NCBI RefSeq assembly: GCF_007858475.1
Contig: NZ_VIGX01000007.1
Location: forward strand, 1-64,000
DNA from: Tsukamurella conjunctivitidis
Lineage (GTDB): Bacteria > Actinomycetota > Actinomycetes > Mycobacteriales > Mycobacteriaceae
Length of the DNA stretch: 64,000 bases
Reading direction: 5' to 3'
Numbering within the stretch: position 1 is the first letter of the stretch; every line of letters starts with the position of its first letter. The position numbers and the translations under genes are program-made. The notes under the pieces are model-generated. The model saw only the letters and a program-made list of their open reading frames with translations. It did no database searches and was not told the origin of the DNA. Shown here piece after piece: positions 16,230 through 25,746 of this stretch.

Positions 16230-17089
16230 CCGCCCTCCCTGCGGGATTCACGGACGACCCCGATCGGCTGCTCGCTCTCGCCGGCGCGGCACTCGATGCC
16301 GCCGCGCCCCGCTTCATCGAGGGTGTCGGCGCGCCCGCCTCCATCGCGAAGGGCCCGGCGGACTTCGCCACCGACCTCGATCTGGAACTGGAGCGGCGCA
16401 TCACCGCCGCCGTCGCCGAGGCCACGGGCGTGCCGGTGCACGGCGAGGAGTACGGCGGCCCCGCCGTCGACGAGGGCACCGTGTGGGTGCTCGATCCCAT
16501 CGACGGCACCTTCAACTACTCGGCGGGATACCCCGCCACGGGCACCCTCCTGGGGCTGCTCCACGACGGCCGCCCCGTCGCCGGTCTCGCATGGTTCCCC
16601 CTCGTCGGCGACGCCTTCGCCGGACACGTCGCGGGCCCCGTCCGCAACCGCGGCGAGATCCTGCCGTCCCTGGGCGAGGCCGGGCTCGACGACGCGATGA
16701 TCGCCGTCGGCAGCTTCAGCCGCGGCAGCAACGGCCACTTCCCCGGCGACTACCGCTACGCCATCCTCGGCGAGGTGTCGCGGCGCGTCGCTCGCGTCCG
16801 GCAGTTCGGCTCGACGGGCGTCGACCTCGCCTACACGGCGTCCGGCGCCCTGGGCGGCGCCGTCGTCTTCGGTCACCACCCGTGGGACAACGCCGCGGGC
16901 GCCGCACTCGTGCTCGCGGCCGGTGGTCGCGTCACCGACCTGGCGGGCGACGACTGGCACGTCGGTTCGGATTCCGTGCTCGCGGGCGCCCCCGGCGTCT
17001 ACGACGAACTGCTGTCCATCGTGCGGTCGGTCGGCGCACCGTCGGACTTCCGCGGCGACCCGGGCCATTCCGGAACCCTGAGCTACTAG
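16226..17089 (+). CDS. impA: Inositol monophosphatase-family phosphatase
   Basis: A 287-residue Mg-dependent phosphatase with the family metal site intact: [31 protein letters not shown] and a C-terminal [15 protein letters not shown]. The position between priA and hisF matches mycobacterial impA. Substrate could be inositol-1-phosphate, for phosphatidylinositol and mycothiol precursors, or possibly histidinol phosphate given the operon; the sequence does not decide. ATGA overlap with priA indicates coupled translation. Confidence 0.88.
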   Translation: MTALPAGFTDDPDRLLALAGAALDAAAPRFIEGVGAPASIAKGPADFATDLDLELERRITAAVAEATGVPVHGEEYGGPAVDEGTVWVLDPIDGTFNYSAGYPATGTLLGLLHDGRPVAGLAWFPLVGDAFAGHVAGPVRNRGEILPSLGEAGLDDAMIAVGSFSRGSNGHFPGDYRYAILGEVSRRVARVRQFGSTGVDLAYTASGALGGAVVFGHHPWDNAAGAALVLAAGGRVTDLAGDDWHVGSDSVLAGAPGVYDELLSIVRSVGAPSDFRGDPGHSGTLSY

Positions 17090-17114
17090 AGACATTCGAA
17101 GGAGGCATCGACCG

Positions 17115-17891
17115 ATGACGGTGGCCGTGCGCGTGATCCCGTGCCTGGACGTCGACGACGGGCGCGTCGTCAAAGGCGTCAACTTCCAGAACCTGCGCGA
17201 CGCGGGCGACCCCGTCGAACTCGCCGCCGCGTACGACGCGCAGGGGGCCGACGAACTGACCTTCCTCGACGTGACCGCCTCGAGCTCGGGCCGCGGCACC
17301 ATGCTCGAAGTGGTGCGCCGCACCGCCGAGCAGGTCTTCATCCCCCTCACCGTGGGCGGCGGCGTCCGCTCGGTCGAGGACGTCGACACCCTGCTCCGCG
17401 CCGGCGCGGACAAGGTCTCCGTCAACACGGCCGCGATCGTCCGGCCGGAGCTGCTCCGCGAGCTGTCCAACCGGTTCGGCAGCCAGTGCATCGTGCTCTC
17501 CGTCGACGCACGCACCGTCCCGGACGGCGAGGAGCCGACGGCATCCGGCTGGGAGGTGACGACGCACGGCGGCCGCAAGGGCACGGGCATCGACGCCATC
17601 GAATGGGCCCGGCGCGGTGAGGAACTCGGTGTGGGGGAGATCCTCCTCAACTCCATGGACGCCGACGGCACCAAAGCCGGATTCGACCTTCGGATGATCG
17701 CCGCGGCCCGTGCGGCCGTGCACATCCCGGTGATCGCCTCGGGCGGCGCGGGCACGAAGGAGCACTTCTCGCCCGCCGTGGAAGCAGGGGCCGACGCGGT
17801 GCTCGCCGCCAGTGTCTTCCATTTCGGCGACATGACTATCGGACAGGTCAAGGACGAGATGGCCGGGCACGGCCTGGTGGTGCGACGGTGA
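17115..17891 (+). CDS. hisF: Imidazole glycerol phosphate synthase, cyclase subunit
   Basis: This 258-residue TIM barrel forms IGP and AICAR from PRFAR using ammonia from HisH. Catalytic Asp12 (VIPCLDV) and Asp131 (LSVDAR) are present, along with [12 protein letters not shown] and ASGGAGT phosphate loops. A strong AAGGAGG lies 9 nt before the ATG, unlike the leaderless hisH and priA starts. The stop overlaps hisI in GTGA. Confidence 0.96.
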   Translation: MTVAVRVIPCLDVDDGRVVKGVNFQNLRDAGDPVELAAAYDAQGADELTFLDVTASSSGRGTMLEVVRRTAEQVFIPLTVGGGVRSVEDVDTLLRAGADKVSVNTAAIVRPELLRELSNRFGSQCIVLSVDARTVPDGEEPTASGWEVTTHGGRKGTGIDAIEWARRGEELGVGEILLNSMDADGTKAGFDLRMIAAARAAVHIPVIASGGAGTKEHFSPAVEAGADAVLAASVFHFGDMTIGQVKDEMAGHGLVVRR

Positions 17892-18232
17892 CGGGCCTCG
17901 ACGAGGCGATCGCCGCCCGCCTCAAGCGCAACGCCGACGGCCTCGTCGCCGCCATCGCCCAGGAGGAGGGCACCGGCGACGTGCTGATGATGGCGTGGAT
18001 GAACGACGAGGCGCTCGCGCTCACACTGGCGACCCGTAAGGGCACGTACTACTCGCGCTCGCGGAAACAGCTGTGGGTCAAGGGCGAGACCTCGGGGCAC
18101 GTGCAGGAGGTCCGCGACGTACGGCTCGACTGCGACGGCGACACCGTCCTGCTCACGGTCCGGCAGACCGGTCCCGCCTGCCACACGGGCACCCATACCT
18201 GCTTCGACGGGGACCTGCTGCTCGGACCGTGA
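17888..18232 (+). CDS. hisI: Phosphoribosyl-AMP cyclohydrolase
   Basis: This 114-residue protein carries out step 3 of histidine synthesis. [32 protein letters not shown], the metal-binding [10 protein letters not shown] (DxDxD-type) and CHTGTHTCF (zinc cysteines) are all in place. It is a stand-alone HisI without a fused HisE domain. The GTG start overlaps the hisF stop. It is the last his gene here. Confidence 0.95.
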   Translation: MTGLDEAIAARLKRNADGLVAAIAQEEGTGDVLMMAWMNDEALALTLATRKGTYYSRSRKQLWVKGETSGHVQEVRDVRLDCDGDTVLLTVRQTGPACHTGTHTCFDGDLLLGP

Positions 18233-18286
18233 TCGTGATGAGCATTACCTAGATCTTCCTCAGTGAATCCGGTATTCATTATGTTC

Positions 18287-18850
18287 ATGACTACCGTGAC
18301 CCTTCTCCGCCGCTTCGCCGTCACCTCCGCGGCGGTGGCCGTGGCCGCCGCCGGCGTCGCCGCACCCGCTTCTGCCGCGCCCGCCCGTCTCAGCGCGGCG
18401 TCGCTCTCGTTCCCGACGTCCGCGCTGCCCGGCTGGACCATCAGCCCCGCGGACGCCGGCGGTGTGGGCCTGGCGCGGGCCCCGTTCGGGCCCTCGGGCA
18501 CGACGTGGGCGTCGCAGGTCAGCATCGGCGACTTCGGGCGGTCCGGCCTGGACGTGAAGGCTCTCGCCAAGGCCTTCGCCGCGGAGATCGCCAAGGACGG
18601 TGGTTACAACGGCCACAACCCCCGGCTCGAGGGCCTCCAGGTCACCGATGCCCGGGTCTCCGGGATCCCGGCCGCTCGGGCGACCGCGAACATCGTTCTC
18701 CAGAACGCTCCCACCCGCGGCGAGCGGTTGCGGATCACCGTCGTCGACACGAATCCCGAGACCTACTTCGTCTCGCAGGTGCCGTTCGAGGCGCCGGACC
18801 GCCAGGCGCAGGCCGCAGCGGCCGAGTCGGGGCTGGTCGCCACCCGCTGA
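18287..18850 (+). CDS. Secreted protein of unknown function
   Basis: A protein of about 187 residues with a clear signal peptide: basic start, hydrophobic core RFAVTSAAVAVAAAGVA and cleavage near ASAAPA. The mature part is compact with LPGWTISPA and VDTNPETYFVSQVPFEA; it lacks cysteines, so it is not a lipoprotein. I do not recognise the family; an LpqN/PsbP-like fold is possible but unproven. The ATG at 18287 is preferred over ATG 18281 or GTG 18263 because it gives the best signal peptide. It fills the position of chaA in M. tuberculosis. Confidence 0.65.
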   Translation: MTTVTLLRRFAVTSAAVAVAAAGVAAPASAAPARLSAASLSFPTSALPGWTISPADAGGVGLARAPFGPSGTTWASQVSIGDFGRSGLDVKALAKAFAAEIAKDGGYNGHNPRLEGLQVTDARVSGIPAARATANIVLQNAPTRGERLRITVVDTNPETYFVSQVPFEAPDRQAQAAAAESGLVATR

Positions 18851-18866
18851 GCCCTGGGGGTCGCCG

Positions 18867-19325
18867 CTACGCGCTGAGCGTGCGGAGGAAGGCCAGCGTC
18901 TCCTCGACGTGCGCGACCGCGCGCAGCTCACCGACGACGATGTGCAGCACCGTCCCGTCGGTGTCGACGAGGAAGGTCTGTCGCCGCACCGGGGCCACCG
19001 CGAACCTGCCGCGCTTGACGTCGTACTCCGCGGAGACGGCACCGTCGGCGTCGGTGAGCAGCGGGAAACCCGGCTCCATCACGTCCGCGAAGGCCTGTGT
19101 CCGGACGAGCGGGTCCATGCTGATCCCGATGCGGGCGGTGCCGCGACGATCGAACTCCTCGCCCGCGTCGCGGAACCGGCCGACCTCGGCCACGCACACG
19201 GGTAGGCCGGCGGTGAGGTAGAAGAAGACCGCGGCGCGGCCGTCGCCGCGGAGCTCCGAGAGGGTGCGGACGGTGCCGGTGCGGTCGGGGAGTGCGAACT
19301 CGGGGGCCCGCTGGCCTATGCGCAT
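18867..19325 (-). CDS. bcpB: Peroxiredoxin-like protein (BcpB) lacking the conserved active-site Thr
   Basis: A 152-residue AhpC/TSA-fold protein beginning MRIGQRAPEFALPDRTGTV. The active-site region reads FFYLTAGLPVCVAEVGRFRD, where family members usually have a P-x3-T-x2-C arrangement. The peroxidatic Cys aligns, but the motif Thr and the usual second Cys of BCP (TxxAC) are replaced. The later RRQTFLVDTDG retains the Arg. Position next to trpE matches mycobacterial bcpB. It may be a weak or specialised peroxidase. The start at 19325 gives the family N terminus. Confidence 0.82.
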   Translation of the reverse strand: MRIGQRAPEFALPDRTGTVRTLSELRGDGRAAVFFYLTAGLPVCVAEVGRFRDAGEEFDRRGTARIGISMDPLVRTQAFADVMEPGFPLLTDADGAVSAEYDVKRGRFAVAPVRRQTFLVDTDGTVLHIVVGELRAVAHVEETLAFLRTLSA

Positions 19326-19348
19326 GTCCGTGAACCTACCGGCGCTGG

Positions 19349-19354
19349 GATACT
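19349..19354 (+). promoter_or_regulatory. -10 element of trpE
   Basis: GATACT ends 8 nt before the trpE ATG, leaving essentially no 5' leader and no room for a leader-peptide attenuator between bcpB and trpE. Confidence 0.4.
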
Positions 19355-19362
19355 GAGAGACG

Positions 19363-20919
19363 ATGAGTACCGCACAGCAGCCCGACCTGCAGCCCGACGG
19401 CGCGACCACCAGCCGGGACGAGTTCCTCGCGCTCGCGGAGCGGCACCGCGTGGTGCCCGTGATCCGGACGGTGCTCGCCGACGCCGAGACCCCGCTGTCG
19501 ACCTACCGCAAGCTCGCCGGAGGTCGTCCCGGCACCTTCCTGCTCGAGTCCGCGGCCGCGGGGCAGTCGTGGAGCCGGTGGTCCTTCGTCGGTGCGCCGG
19601 CGCCCGCCGCGCTCACCGTCGTCGACGGTGCCGCGACCTGGATCGGGAAGGCGCCCGCCGGCGCACCGTCGGGCGGCGATCCGCTCGAGGCCCTGGGCGA
19701 GGTGCTGCGGCTGCTCAGTTCCGAGCGGATCGCCGGGCTGCCGCCGCTCAACGGCGGCATGGTCGGCTACCTCGCCTACGACGCGATCCGGCGCCTGGAG
19801 CGGCTGCCCGACACCACCGTCGACGACCTGCACCTCCCGGAGATGGTGTGGCTGCTGGCGACCGATCTGGCCGCGATCGACCACCACGAGGGCACCATCA
19901 CGCTCATCGCCAACGCCGTGAACTGGGACGGCTCCGCGGACCGGGTCGATGAGGCCTACGCCGACGCGGTGCGCCGGCTCGACGCGATGGAGGCCGCCCT
20001 GGCCGCCCCGCTGGCCTCCTCGGTCGCCTCGTTCACGCGGCCCGAGCCCGAGTACACCGCGCAGCGCACCGTCGACGAGTACAGCGCGATCGTCGAGAAA
20101 CTGGTCGGCGACATCGAGGCCGGCGAAGCCTTCCAGGTCGTGCCCTCGCAACGGTTCTCGGTGCCGAGCGACGCCGATCCCATCGACGTCTACCGCGTGC
20201 TCCGCGCGTCGAACCCGAGCCCGTACATGTACCTGGTCCAGGTCCCGGCGCCCGACGGCTCGGTCGCCTTCTCGATCGTCGGGTCCAGCCCCGAGGCGCT
20301 GGTCACCGTCTCCGACGGGACCGCCACCACCCATCCGATCGCGGGGACGCGGTGGCGTGGAGCCTCCGCCGAGGAGGACCTGCTGTTGGAGAAGGACCTG
20401 CAGGCCGACGAGAAGGAGAACAGCGAGCACCTCATGCTCGTCGACCTCGGCCGTAACGACCTCGGGCGCGTCTGCACGCCCGGCACGGTGCGGGTCACCG
20501 ACTACCGGCGCATCGAGCGCTACAGCCACGTCATGCACCTGGTCTCCACCGTCTCCGGCGATCTCGCGCCCGGCAAGCAGGCCCTCGACGCGGTCGCCGC
20601 GTGCTTCCCCGCGGGCACCCTCACCGGCGCCCCCAAGGTGCGCGCCATGGAGCTCATCGACGAGGCCGAGCTGACCCGCCGTGGGCTGTACGGCGGCATC
20701 GTCGGCTACCTCGACTTCGCGGGTGACGCCGACACCGCCATCGCGATCCGCACCGCGGTGCTCAAGGGCGGCACCGCGTACGTCCAGGCCGGCGGCGGCG
20801 TCGTGGCCGACTCCGTCGGCGAGTACGAGTACAACGAGTCGCGCAACAAGGCCCTGGCCGCGCTCAAGGCCGTGGCCGCCGCGAACACGCTGCGCACCGT
20901 GGCGGGGGAGGACCGATGA
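19363..20919 (+). CDS. trpE: Anthranilate synthase component I
   Basis: This 518-residue protein uses chorismate and ammonia to form anthranilate, the first step of tryptophan synthesis. The feedback site [19 protein letters not shown] is intact, so tryptophan inhibition is expected. The chorismate-binding domain shows [44 protein letters not shown] and GGGVVADS. The glutaminase TrpG is not in the window. It is followed with ATGA overlap by the Trp-associated membrane protein. Confidence 0.96.
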   Translation: MSTAQQPDLQPDGATTSRDEFLALAERHRVVPVIRTVLADAETPLSTYRKLAGGRPGTFLLESAAAGQSWSRWSFVGAPAPAALTVVDGAATWIGKAPAGAPSGGDPLEALGEVLRLLSSERIAGLPPLNGGMVGYLAYDAIRRLERLPDTTVDDLHLPEMVWLLATDLAAIDHHEGTITLIANAVNWDGSADRVDEAYADAVRRLDAMEAALAAPLASSVASFTRPEPEYTAQRTVDEYSAIVEKLVGDIEAGEAFQVVPSQRFSVPSDADPIDVYRVLRASNPSPYMYLVQVPAPDGSVAFSIVGSSPEALVTVSDGTATTHPIAGTRWRGASAEEDLLLEKDLQADEKENSEHLMLVDLGRNDLGRVCTPGTVRVTDYRRIERYSHVMHLVSTVSGDLAPGKQALDAVAACFPAGTLTGAPKVRAMELIDEAELTRRGLYGGIVGYLDFAGDADTAIAIRTAVLKGGTAYVQAGGGVVADSVGEYEYNESRNKALAALKAVAAANTLRTVAGEDR

Positions 20920-21617
20920 CCGCCAAACGGAACCTCGCGATCGCGTCCGTCCTGCTCGCCGCTGCGGCGGGCGCCGTCTGGGGATCGGGCCGGATGTCCT
21001 GGATGGGCGTCACGATCGCCGACGGCCTCTCTCCCGAACGCACCCTGGACGTCGCGGGGCACACCTGGGCGCCCGCGCTCTCAGCGCTGTGGCTGGTCTT
21101 CCTCGCCGCGATCGCGGCGGCCCTGGCCCTGAAGAACTGGGCGCGGGGCGTCGTCGCCGTGGTGGTGGCCGTCGCCGCGATCGGCGCCGCCTACCCTGCG
21201 GTGACCGTGCTGACGCAGGACCCCGACATCGGGTACCTCGAGAAGATCCTGCGCGACGCGCCGGCCAACGGCGATGCGGGCACGTCCGTCATGGGCAACA
21301 AGGACTACATCGCCCAGGTCGACCCGACGGCCGCCGGGCCGTCCGTCGCGTTGCTCGGGGCCCTGTTCGCCGTTCTCGCCGCGGCGCTCCTGATACGCGG
21401 ATTGCGGGGCGGCGGCATGGGCTCGAAGTACGTCTCGCCCGCGGCGCGGCGCGCGGAACTCGAGCAGCGCGTCTTCGACGAGGCCGCCCAGGAGCCCGCC
21501 TCCGAGCGGGACCTGTGGGACGCGCTCGACGGTGGTGACGACCCGACCGAGGCGGGTGGCGCCCGTCCCGGCACGGGTGAGGGGGCCGGACCCGAGCACC
21601 CGCGGGCCGAGGGCTAA
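20916..21617 (+). CDS. Trp operon-associated membrane protein
   Basis: A 233-residue protein with the layout of the actinobacterial Trp-associated membrane family (Rv1610 type): TM about 7-25, an extracytoplasmic loop, paired TMs about 50-72 and 77-98, and TM about 142-160, then a charged cytoplasmic tail ending in Gly/Pro/Glu-rich sequence. Function is unknown; conserved placement between trpE and trpC suggests a link to tryptophan metabolism or transport. The start overlaps the trpE stop. Confidence 0.85.
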   Translation: MTAKRNLAIASVLLAAAAGAVWGSGRMSWMGVTIADGLSPERTLDVAGHTWAPALSALWLVFLAAIAAALALKNWARGVVAVVVAVAAIGAAYPAVTVLTQDPDIGYLEKILRDAPANGDAGTSVMGNKDYIAQVDPTAAGPSVALLGALFAVLAAALLIRGLRGGGMGSKYVSPAARRAELEQRVFDEAAQEPASERDLWDALDGGDDPTEAGGARPGTGEGAGPEHPRAEG

Positions 21618-21620
21618 TGT
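21615..21620 (+). promoter_or_regulatory. -10-like element ahead of trpC
   Basis: TAATGT begins in the stop codon of the preceding gene and would start a transcript about 30 nt before the trpC GTG. AGGAAGG (21641-21647) serves as Shine-Dalgarno. Confidence 0.35.
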
Positions 21621-21657
21621 TGGTGCACGCTCCACGATCCAGGAAGGGCCCGCAGCC

Positions 21658-22476
21658 GTGACTTCTCCCACTGCTCTCGACTCGATCATCGAGGGTGTGC
21701 GCGCGGACCTGGCTGCGCGTGAGGCCCTCGTCGATCTCGCCGCGGTCAAGGCCGCGGCGAAAGCCGCGCCGCCCGCCGTCGATGCCACCGCCGCGCTCCG
21801 CGAGCCCGGTATCGCCGTCATCGCCGAGGTCAAGCGCGCCAGCCCGTCGAAGGGGGATCTGGCAGGTATCGCCGACCCCGCCGAGCTCGCCGCCGAATAC
21901 GAGGCCGGGGGAGCGCGCGCGATCAGCGTGCTCACGGAGGAGCGCCGGTTCAAGGGCTCGCTGGCGGACCTCGACGCCGTCCGCGAGCGCGTGCGGATCC
22001 CCGTCCTCCGCAAGGACTTCATCGTGACGCCCTATCAGATCCACGAGGCCCGCGCGCACGGCGCCGACATCGTGCTGTTGATCGTCGCGGCGCTGGAGCA
22101 GCCCGTCCTCGTCTCGCTGCTGGACCGCATCGAATCGCTGGGCATGACCGCGCTGGTCGAGGTCCACACCGAGGACGAGGCGGACCGCGCGCTCGAGGCC
22201 GGCGCGACGGTGATCGGCGTCAACGCCCGCAACCTCAAGACCCTCGAGGTGGACCGCGAATCCTTCGCGCGGATCGCACCCGGCCTCCCGTCCTCGGTGA
22301 TCAAGATCGCCGAGTCGGGTGTGCGCGACAGCCACGACCTGCTGACCTACGCCGGCCAGGGCGCAGACGGGGTGCTCGTGGGCGAGGGCCTCGTCACTGC
22401 CGGGGACCCGCGGACCGCGGTCTCCGACCTCGTGACGGCCGGCTCCCACCCGAGCTGCCCCCGCCCCGCGCGCTAG
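21658..22476 (+). CDS. trpC: Indole-3-glycerol-phosphate synthase
   Basis: This 272-residue TIM barrel closes CdRP to indole-3-glycerol phosphate. [13 protein letters not shown] (catalytic Lys), [42 protein letters not shown] and ESGVRDSHD are all present. The GTG at 21658 has AGGAAGG 10 nt upstream. It ends in CTAG, which also forms the stop of the convergent kinase gene. Unlike in Mycobacterium, trpB does not follow. Confidence 0.95.
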   Translation: MTSPTALDSIIEGVRADLAAREALVDLAAVKAAAKAAPPAVDATAALREPGIAVIAEVKRASPSKGDLAGIADPAELAAEYEAGGARAISVLTEERRFKGSLADLDAVRERVRIPVLRKDFIVTPYQIHEARAHGADIVLLIVAALEQPVLVSLLDRIESLGMTALVEVHTEDEADRALEAGATVIGVNARNLKTLEVDRESFARIAPGLPSSVIKIAESGVRDSHDLLTYAGQGADGVLVGEGLVTAGDPRTAVSDLVTAGSHPSCPRPAR

Positions 22477-23372
22477 TCCCTCGCGGTCCGCCGGTCCAGC
22501 TCGCGCAACGCGATCTGGATGGCGCCGCGCACCGGATCGACGGTCAGCACCCGAAGATCCGAGATGCCGCGCAGCCCGAGATGGTGCCGGACCCGCCGCT
22601 GCAACGCGGGCTGGTGCACGGCGAGGCCGCCCGCGAGCACGACCGGGCCCGTCGAGCCGATCCGCTCCGCCACCGAGGCGGCGATGTCCGTCAGCGCGAT
22701 CGCCGCCTGGTCGACGATGTCCGTGCTCACCGGATCGCCCGACTGGGCCAGCTCGAAGACCACCCGCGCGCGACCGGCCCAGTAGCGCCGCTCCTGCTGC
22801 GCGTAGAAGTGATCGAGCAACTCGTCCGTGTCCTGCAGGCCGCAGTCCGCGGCGAGCTGCTGGCCGAGATGGTCGGCGGGCTCCTCGCGATCGAGCCGGA
22901 TCAGCGTGCGGCGCACCGCCTCCTTGGCCACCCAGTAACCACTGCCCTCGTCGCCGAGGAGGTAGCCCCACCCGCCCGCGCGGGCGTGCCGGTCGCCCGC
23001 GCGGCCCCAGGCGACGGCGCCGGTGCCGGAGATGACCGCCACGCCGTCCCGCACGCCCGCCGCGGCCAGGATGAGCTGGCTGTCGTGCACGACGCGAACG
23101 CGGGCACCGGGGACGCGCTCGGCGAGGAGCGCAGTGAGGGTGGCCGCCCCGGCGGGGGTCTCGACGCCGGCGGCGCCGGCGCAGACCGCCCCCACATCGT
23201 CGACGCCGAGCCTGCCCAGCGCGATGTCGAGCTGGCGACCGGCCTCGTCGCGCCCCACGGAGGAGATGTTGGCGCTGCCCGCGAGCGCCTCGGCCACGAC
23301 CACGCCGTTCTCGGCGCGGACCGCCTGCGTCTTCGACCCGCCGATGTCGAGGCCGATCACCGCCGAGCTCAT
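22473..23372 (-). CDS. BadF/BadG-type amino-sugar kinase (probable GlcNAc/glucosamine kinase)
   Basis: A 299-residue ASKHA-fold kinase with phosphate-1 loop [25 protein letters not shown], the phosphate-2 segment [34 protein letters not shown] and adenosine motif [11 protein letters not shown]. The GDEGSG segment is typical of N-acetylglucosamine kinases. It overlaps the sugar-porter stop (ATGA) and lies next to a HutC regulator with DasR-like operators, supporting phosphorylation of imported GlcNAc or glucosamine. The substrate is inference. Confidence 0.82.
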   Translation of the reverse strand: MSSAVIGLDIGGSKTQAVRAENGVVVAEALAGSANISSVGRDEAGRQLDIALGRLGVDDVGAVCAGAAGVETPAGAATLTALLAERVPGARVRVVHDSQLILAAAGVRDGVAVISGTGAVAWGRAGDRHARAGGWGYLLGDEGSGYWVAKEAVRRTLIRLDREEPADHLGQQLAADCGLQDTDELLDHFYAQQERRYWAGRARVVFELAQSGDPVSTDIVDQAAIALTDIAASVAERIGSTGPVVLAGGLAVHQPALQRRVRHHLGLRGISDLRVLTVDPVRGAIQIALRELDRRTARD

Positions 23373-24802
23373 CGCGCCGCCGCCCCGGCCCCGGCCCTGT
23401 CGGTCTCGGCCGGCCAGGTGCCGTTGTTGCGCCAGTAGTACTGGATGTCCTCGAGTTTGCGGCCCTTGGTCTCCGGGGCGAACTTGAGCACGAACAGGAA
23501 GGCGACCACGGAGAGCGCGCCGAAGACCGCGAAGGTTCCGGTGCCGCCGAGGAGCCGGCTGTTGAGCATCGTCAGAGTGAGCTGCGCGACGATGGCGTTC
23601 GCGACCAGGTCCGAGGTGAGCATCGCCGACGAGCCGTAGGCGCGCAGTCGGGCGGGGAAGGCTTCACCGGCGTAGACCCAGACCAGCGAGCCGAAGCCGA
23701 AGGAGAAGCCGATCACGACGAGGACCAGCCCCGCGAAGCCGACGACGCCCGCGGTCTCGTGGTTCGTGAAGTCCCCGTCGGCCATCTGGTACGCCAGGAT
23801 CATCACCGCGAAGGCGAGGATCATGGTGCCGATGCCGCCGAGCAGAATCGGTCGCCGACCGAACTTGTCGACGGTGAAGATGGAGATGACCACCGCGAGC
23901 AGGCCGAAGAGCTGGACGAAGGCGGGCAGCATGTACTTGCCGAAGTTCCCGTCGTAGCCCATCGAGGCGAAGATGTCCGGGCTGTAGTAGATGATCGCGT
24001 TGATACCGGTGATCTGGATGAAGAAGCCGAGGACGACCACGAAGAAGGTGGCGCGCAGGTAGGGCTGGCGGAAGAGCTGACTCAGCCTGCCGCCGGACTC
24101 GTCGGACAGTTGGGCGCGCATCTCGTCCAGCTCTGCCTCGATGTCGGCCGCGGTCGAGTCCGGCTCCACGGAGATGAGCGCGGCGCGGGCCTCGTCCTCG
24201 CGTCCGCGGGTCATGTACCACCGCGCGGTGTCCGGCAGGCGGACCAGCAGCAGGGTCACGATGATCGCCGGGACCGCGGCGAGGCCGAGCATCCACTTCC
24301 ACGAGGTCGTGCCCAGGCCGGCGAGCAGGTAGCCCAGGATGTAGCCGAGGATGATGCCCACGATCGTCGCGAACTGGTACGCCACCAGCATCGCGCCGCG
24401 CCGTTTCGCAGGCGCGGATTCGGCGACGAAGACCGGGACGACCACCACGGAGACGCCGACCGTGAGGCCGAGCAGGAAGCGCGCGGCCAGCAGGAGCGGA
24501 ACCGTGGGGGCCAGCGCTCCGAACAGGGCGAAAGCGCTGTACCCCGCGGCGACGGAGATCATCGCCTTGCGGCGTCCGATCCGGTTGGCGAACCACCCGC
24601 CGACGAGGGCGCCGAGGATCTCGCCCACCACCACGACCGTGGCGAGCGCCTGGGTCATCGTGTCGCCGAGGCCGAAGTCGGCCCGGATGAAATCCTTCGC
24701 CGCGGCGATGTTCGACGTGTCGTACCCGTAGATGACGCCGAGGCTCGCCGCCGCGATCCCGACGAGCACCGCGTTCGACGCCGCACCCTGCCTACCGCTC
24801 AT
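23369..24802 (-). CDS. MFS sugar porter
   Basis: A 477-residue 12-TM sugar/H+ symporter. Sugar-porter signatures are present: GYDTSNI in TM1, NRIGRRKAM between TM2 and TM3, PVFVAESAPAKRRG, the large central loop, DKFGRRPILL, and the C-terminal PETKGRKLEDI. TM7 carries QITGINAIIYYSPDIF. The strong AAGGAGAG before the ATG lies next to two operator-like sites. Together with the kinase it forms an import-phosphorylation module that does not need a PTS. Confidence 0.9.
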   Translation of the reverse strand: MSGRQGAASNAVLVGIAAASLGVIYGYDTSNIAAAKDFIRADFGLGDTMTQALATVVVVGEILGALVGGWFANRIGRRKAMISVAAGYSAFALFGALAPTVPLLLAARFLLGLTVGVSVVVVPVFVAESAPAKRRGAMLVAYQFATIVGIILGYILGYLLAGLGTTSWKWMLGLAAVPAIIVTLLLVRLPDTARWYMTRGREDEARAALISVEPDSTAADIEAELDEMRAQLSDESGGRLSQLFRQPYLRATFFVVVLGFFIQITGINAIIYYSPDIFASMGYDGNFGKYMLPAFVQLFGLLAVVISIFTVDKFGRRPILLGGIGTMILAFAVMILAYQMADGDFTNHETAGVVGFAGLVLVVIGFSFGFGSLVWVYAGEAFPARLRAYGSSAMLTSDLVANAIVAQLTLTMLNSRLLGGTGTFAVFGALSVVAFLFVLKFAPETKGRKLEDIQYYWRNNGTWPAETDRAGAGAAAR

Positions 24803-24826
24803 GTTCTCTCCTTGAGGTCTGCTTCA

Positions 24827-24842
24827 ATTGGTCTACACCACT
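24827..24842. promoter_or_regulatory. DasR-like operator (dre1)
   Basis: ATTGGTCTACACCACT matches the HutC/DasR-type site AGTGGTCTAGACCACT at 14 of 16 positions. It lies at the centre of a longer palindrome with CTTCAA and TTGAAG flanks. It sits directly upstream of the sugar-porter Shine-Dalgarno. Confidence 0.7.
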
Positions 24843-24856
24843 TGAAGTAGGCTAAG

Positions 24857-24872
24857 AGTGGCATAGACCACT
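24857..24872. promoter_or_regulatory. DasR-like operator (dre2)
   Basis: AGTGGCATAGACCACT also matches 14 of 16 positions of the DasR-type site. It lies 30 bp (about three helical turns) from the first copy. It is closer to the regulator start, so both directions could be controlled. Confidence 0.7.
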
Positions 24873-24887
24873 TTCGGCGTCAAGGGG

Positions 24888-24893
24888 TAACGT
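24888..24893 (+). promoter_or_regulatory. -10 element of the leaderless gntR-type gene
   Basis: TAACGT ends 7 nt before the ATG at 24901; no Shine-Dalgarno is present. Confidence 0.5.
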
Positions 24894-24900
24894 GGAACAC

Positions 24901-25629
24901 ATGACGCTTCCTCGTACGTCGCACACCGAGCCGCCGCGGTACTTCCGCGCCAAACTCGAGCTGCAGCGCCGCATCGGCGACCTCGGGCACGGCGACACCC
25001 TGCCGGCGGAACGGCGCCTCGCGGAGCAGCTGGGCGTCTCGCGCACGACCCTGCGGAAGGCGTTGGCGGAGCTCTCCGCCGAGGGGGTGTTGCGCCGCGA
25101 GCACGGCAGTGGCACCTACGTGGCGCCGCCCAAGGTGGTGCGGGTCCGACAGCTCACCTCGCTGAGCGAGGACTTCGGGGTCGACGGCAAGGCGGTGCGG
25201 TCGCGCCTGCTCTCCTGCGACCACGTGACCGCGGACGCCGAGACGCAGGCCGCCCTGGAGCTTCCGCGCGGAGCGCGGGTCTACCGCGTGACGCGGTTGC
25301 GCATCGTCGACGACGAGCCGCTCGCCATCGAGGAGGCGCACCTGCGGGGGCCACTGCGCGGCCTCGCGGCCAGACTGGAGGAGCAGGACTCGCTGTACCG
25401 GGTGCTGCGGGAACAGTACGCGCGCGCGATCACCGCGGTGGAGGACACCGTCGAGACGGCTCTCGCCGCGCCGAGCGAGGCGGAGCTGCTCGGGGTGACC
25501 GCGGGCCATCCGCTGCTCATGGTGCACCGCCTCGGACGCGATGCCGACGGCGTGGCGCTGGAGTGGACGCGGAGCGTCTACCGGGGCGATCGGTTCAAGT
25601 TCGTCGCCCGCGCGACCACGTCGGGGTGA
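24901..25629 (+). CDS. GntR/HutC-family regulator, DasR-like
   Basis: A 242-residue protein with an N-terminal winged HTH (about 15-75; LPAERRLAEQLGVSRTTLRKALAEL, REHGSGTYVAPP) and a C-terminal UTRA effector domain (about 95-235; YRVTRLRIVDDEPLAIEEAHL, ALEWTRSVYRGDRFKF). UTRA domains of the DasR/NagR group sense phosphorylated amino sugars. I chose the ATG at 24901 over the GTG at 24892 because of the -10 spacing. It is divergent from the porter-kinase operon and probably represses it and itself. The effector is inferred. Confidence 0.88.
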   Translation: MTLPRTSHTEPPRYFRAKLELQRRIGDLGHGDTLPAERRLAEQLGVSRTTLRKALAELSAEGVLRREHGSGTYVAPPKVVRVRQLTSLSEDFGVDGKAVRSRLLSCDHVTADAETQAALELPRGARVYRVTRLRIVDDEPLAIEEAHLRGPLRGLAARLEEQDSLYRVLREQYARAITAVEDTVETALAAPSEAELLGVTAGHPLLMVHRLGRDADGVALEWTRSVYRGDRFKFVARATTSG

Positions 25630-25691
25630 CCGACGGTATCCCGTCCGTGACGTCTCGGACGGCGAGGTGGGCCGACGGGTGCCGACGACGA

Positions 25692-25720
25692 GGGCCGCGC
25701 ACCGGATCGGTGCGCGGCCC
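25692..25720. terminator. Bidirectional hairpin terminator
   Basis: A perfect 13-bp stem (25692-25704 with 25708-25720) closes a 3-nt loop between the convergent regulator and ABC-transporter genes. Confidence 0.75.
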
Positions 25721-25746
25721 CGCCTGTCGTCACTCGTCGGCGTCGG

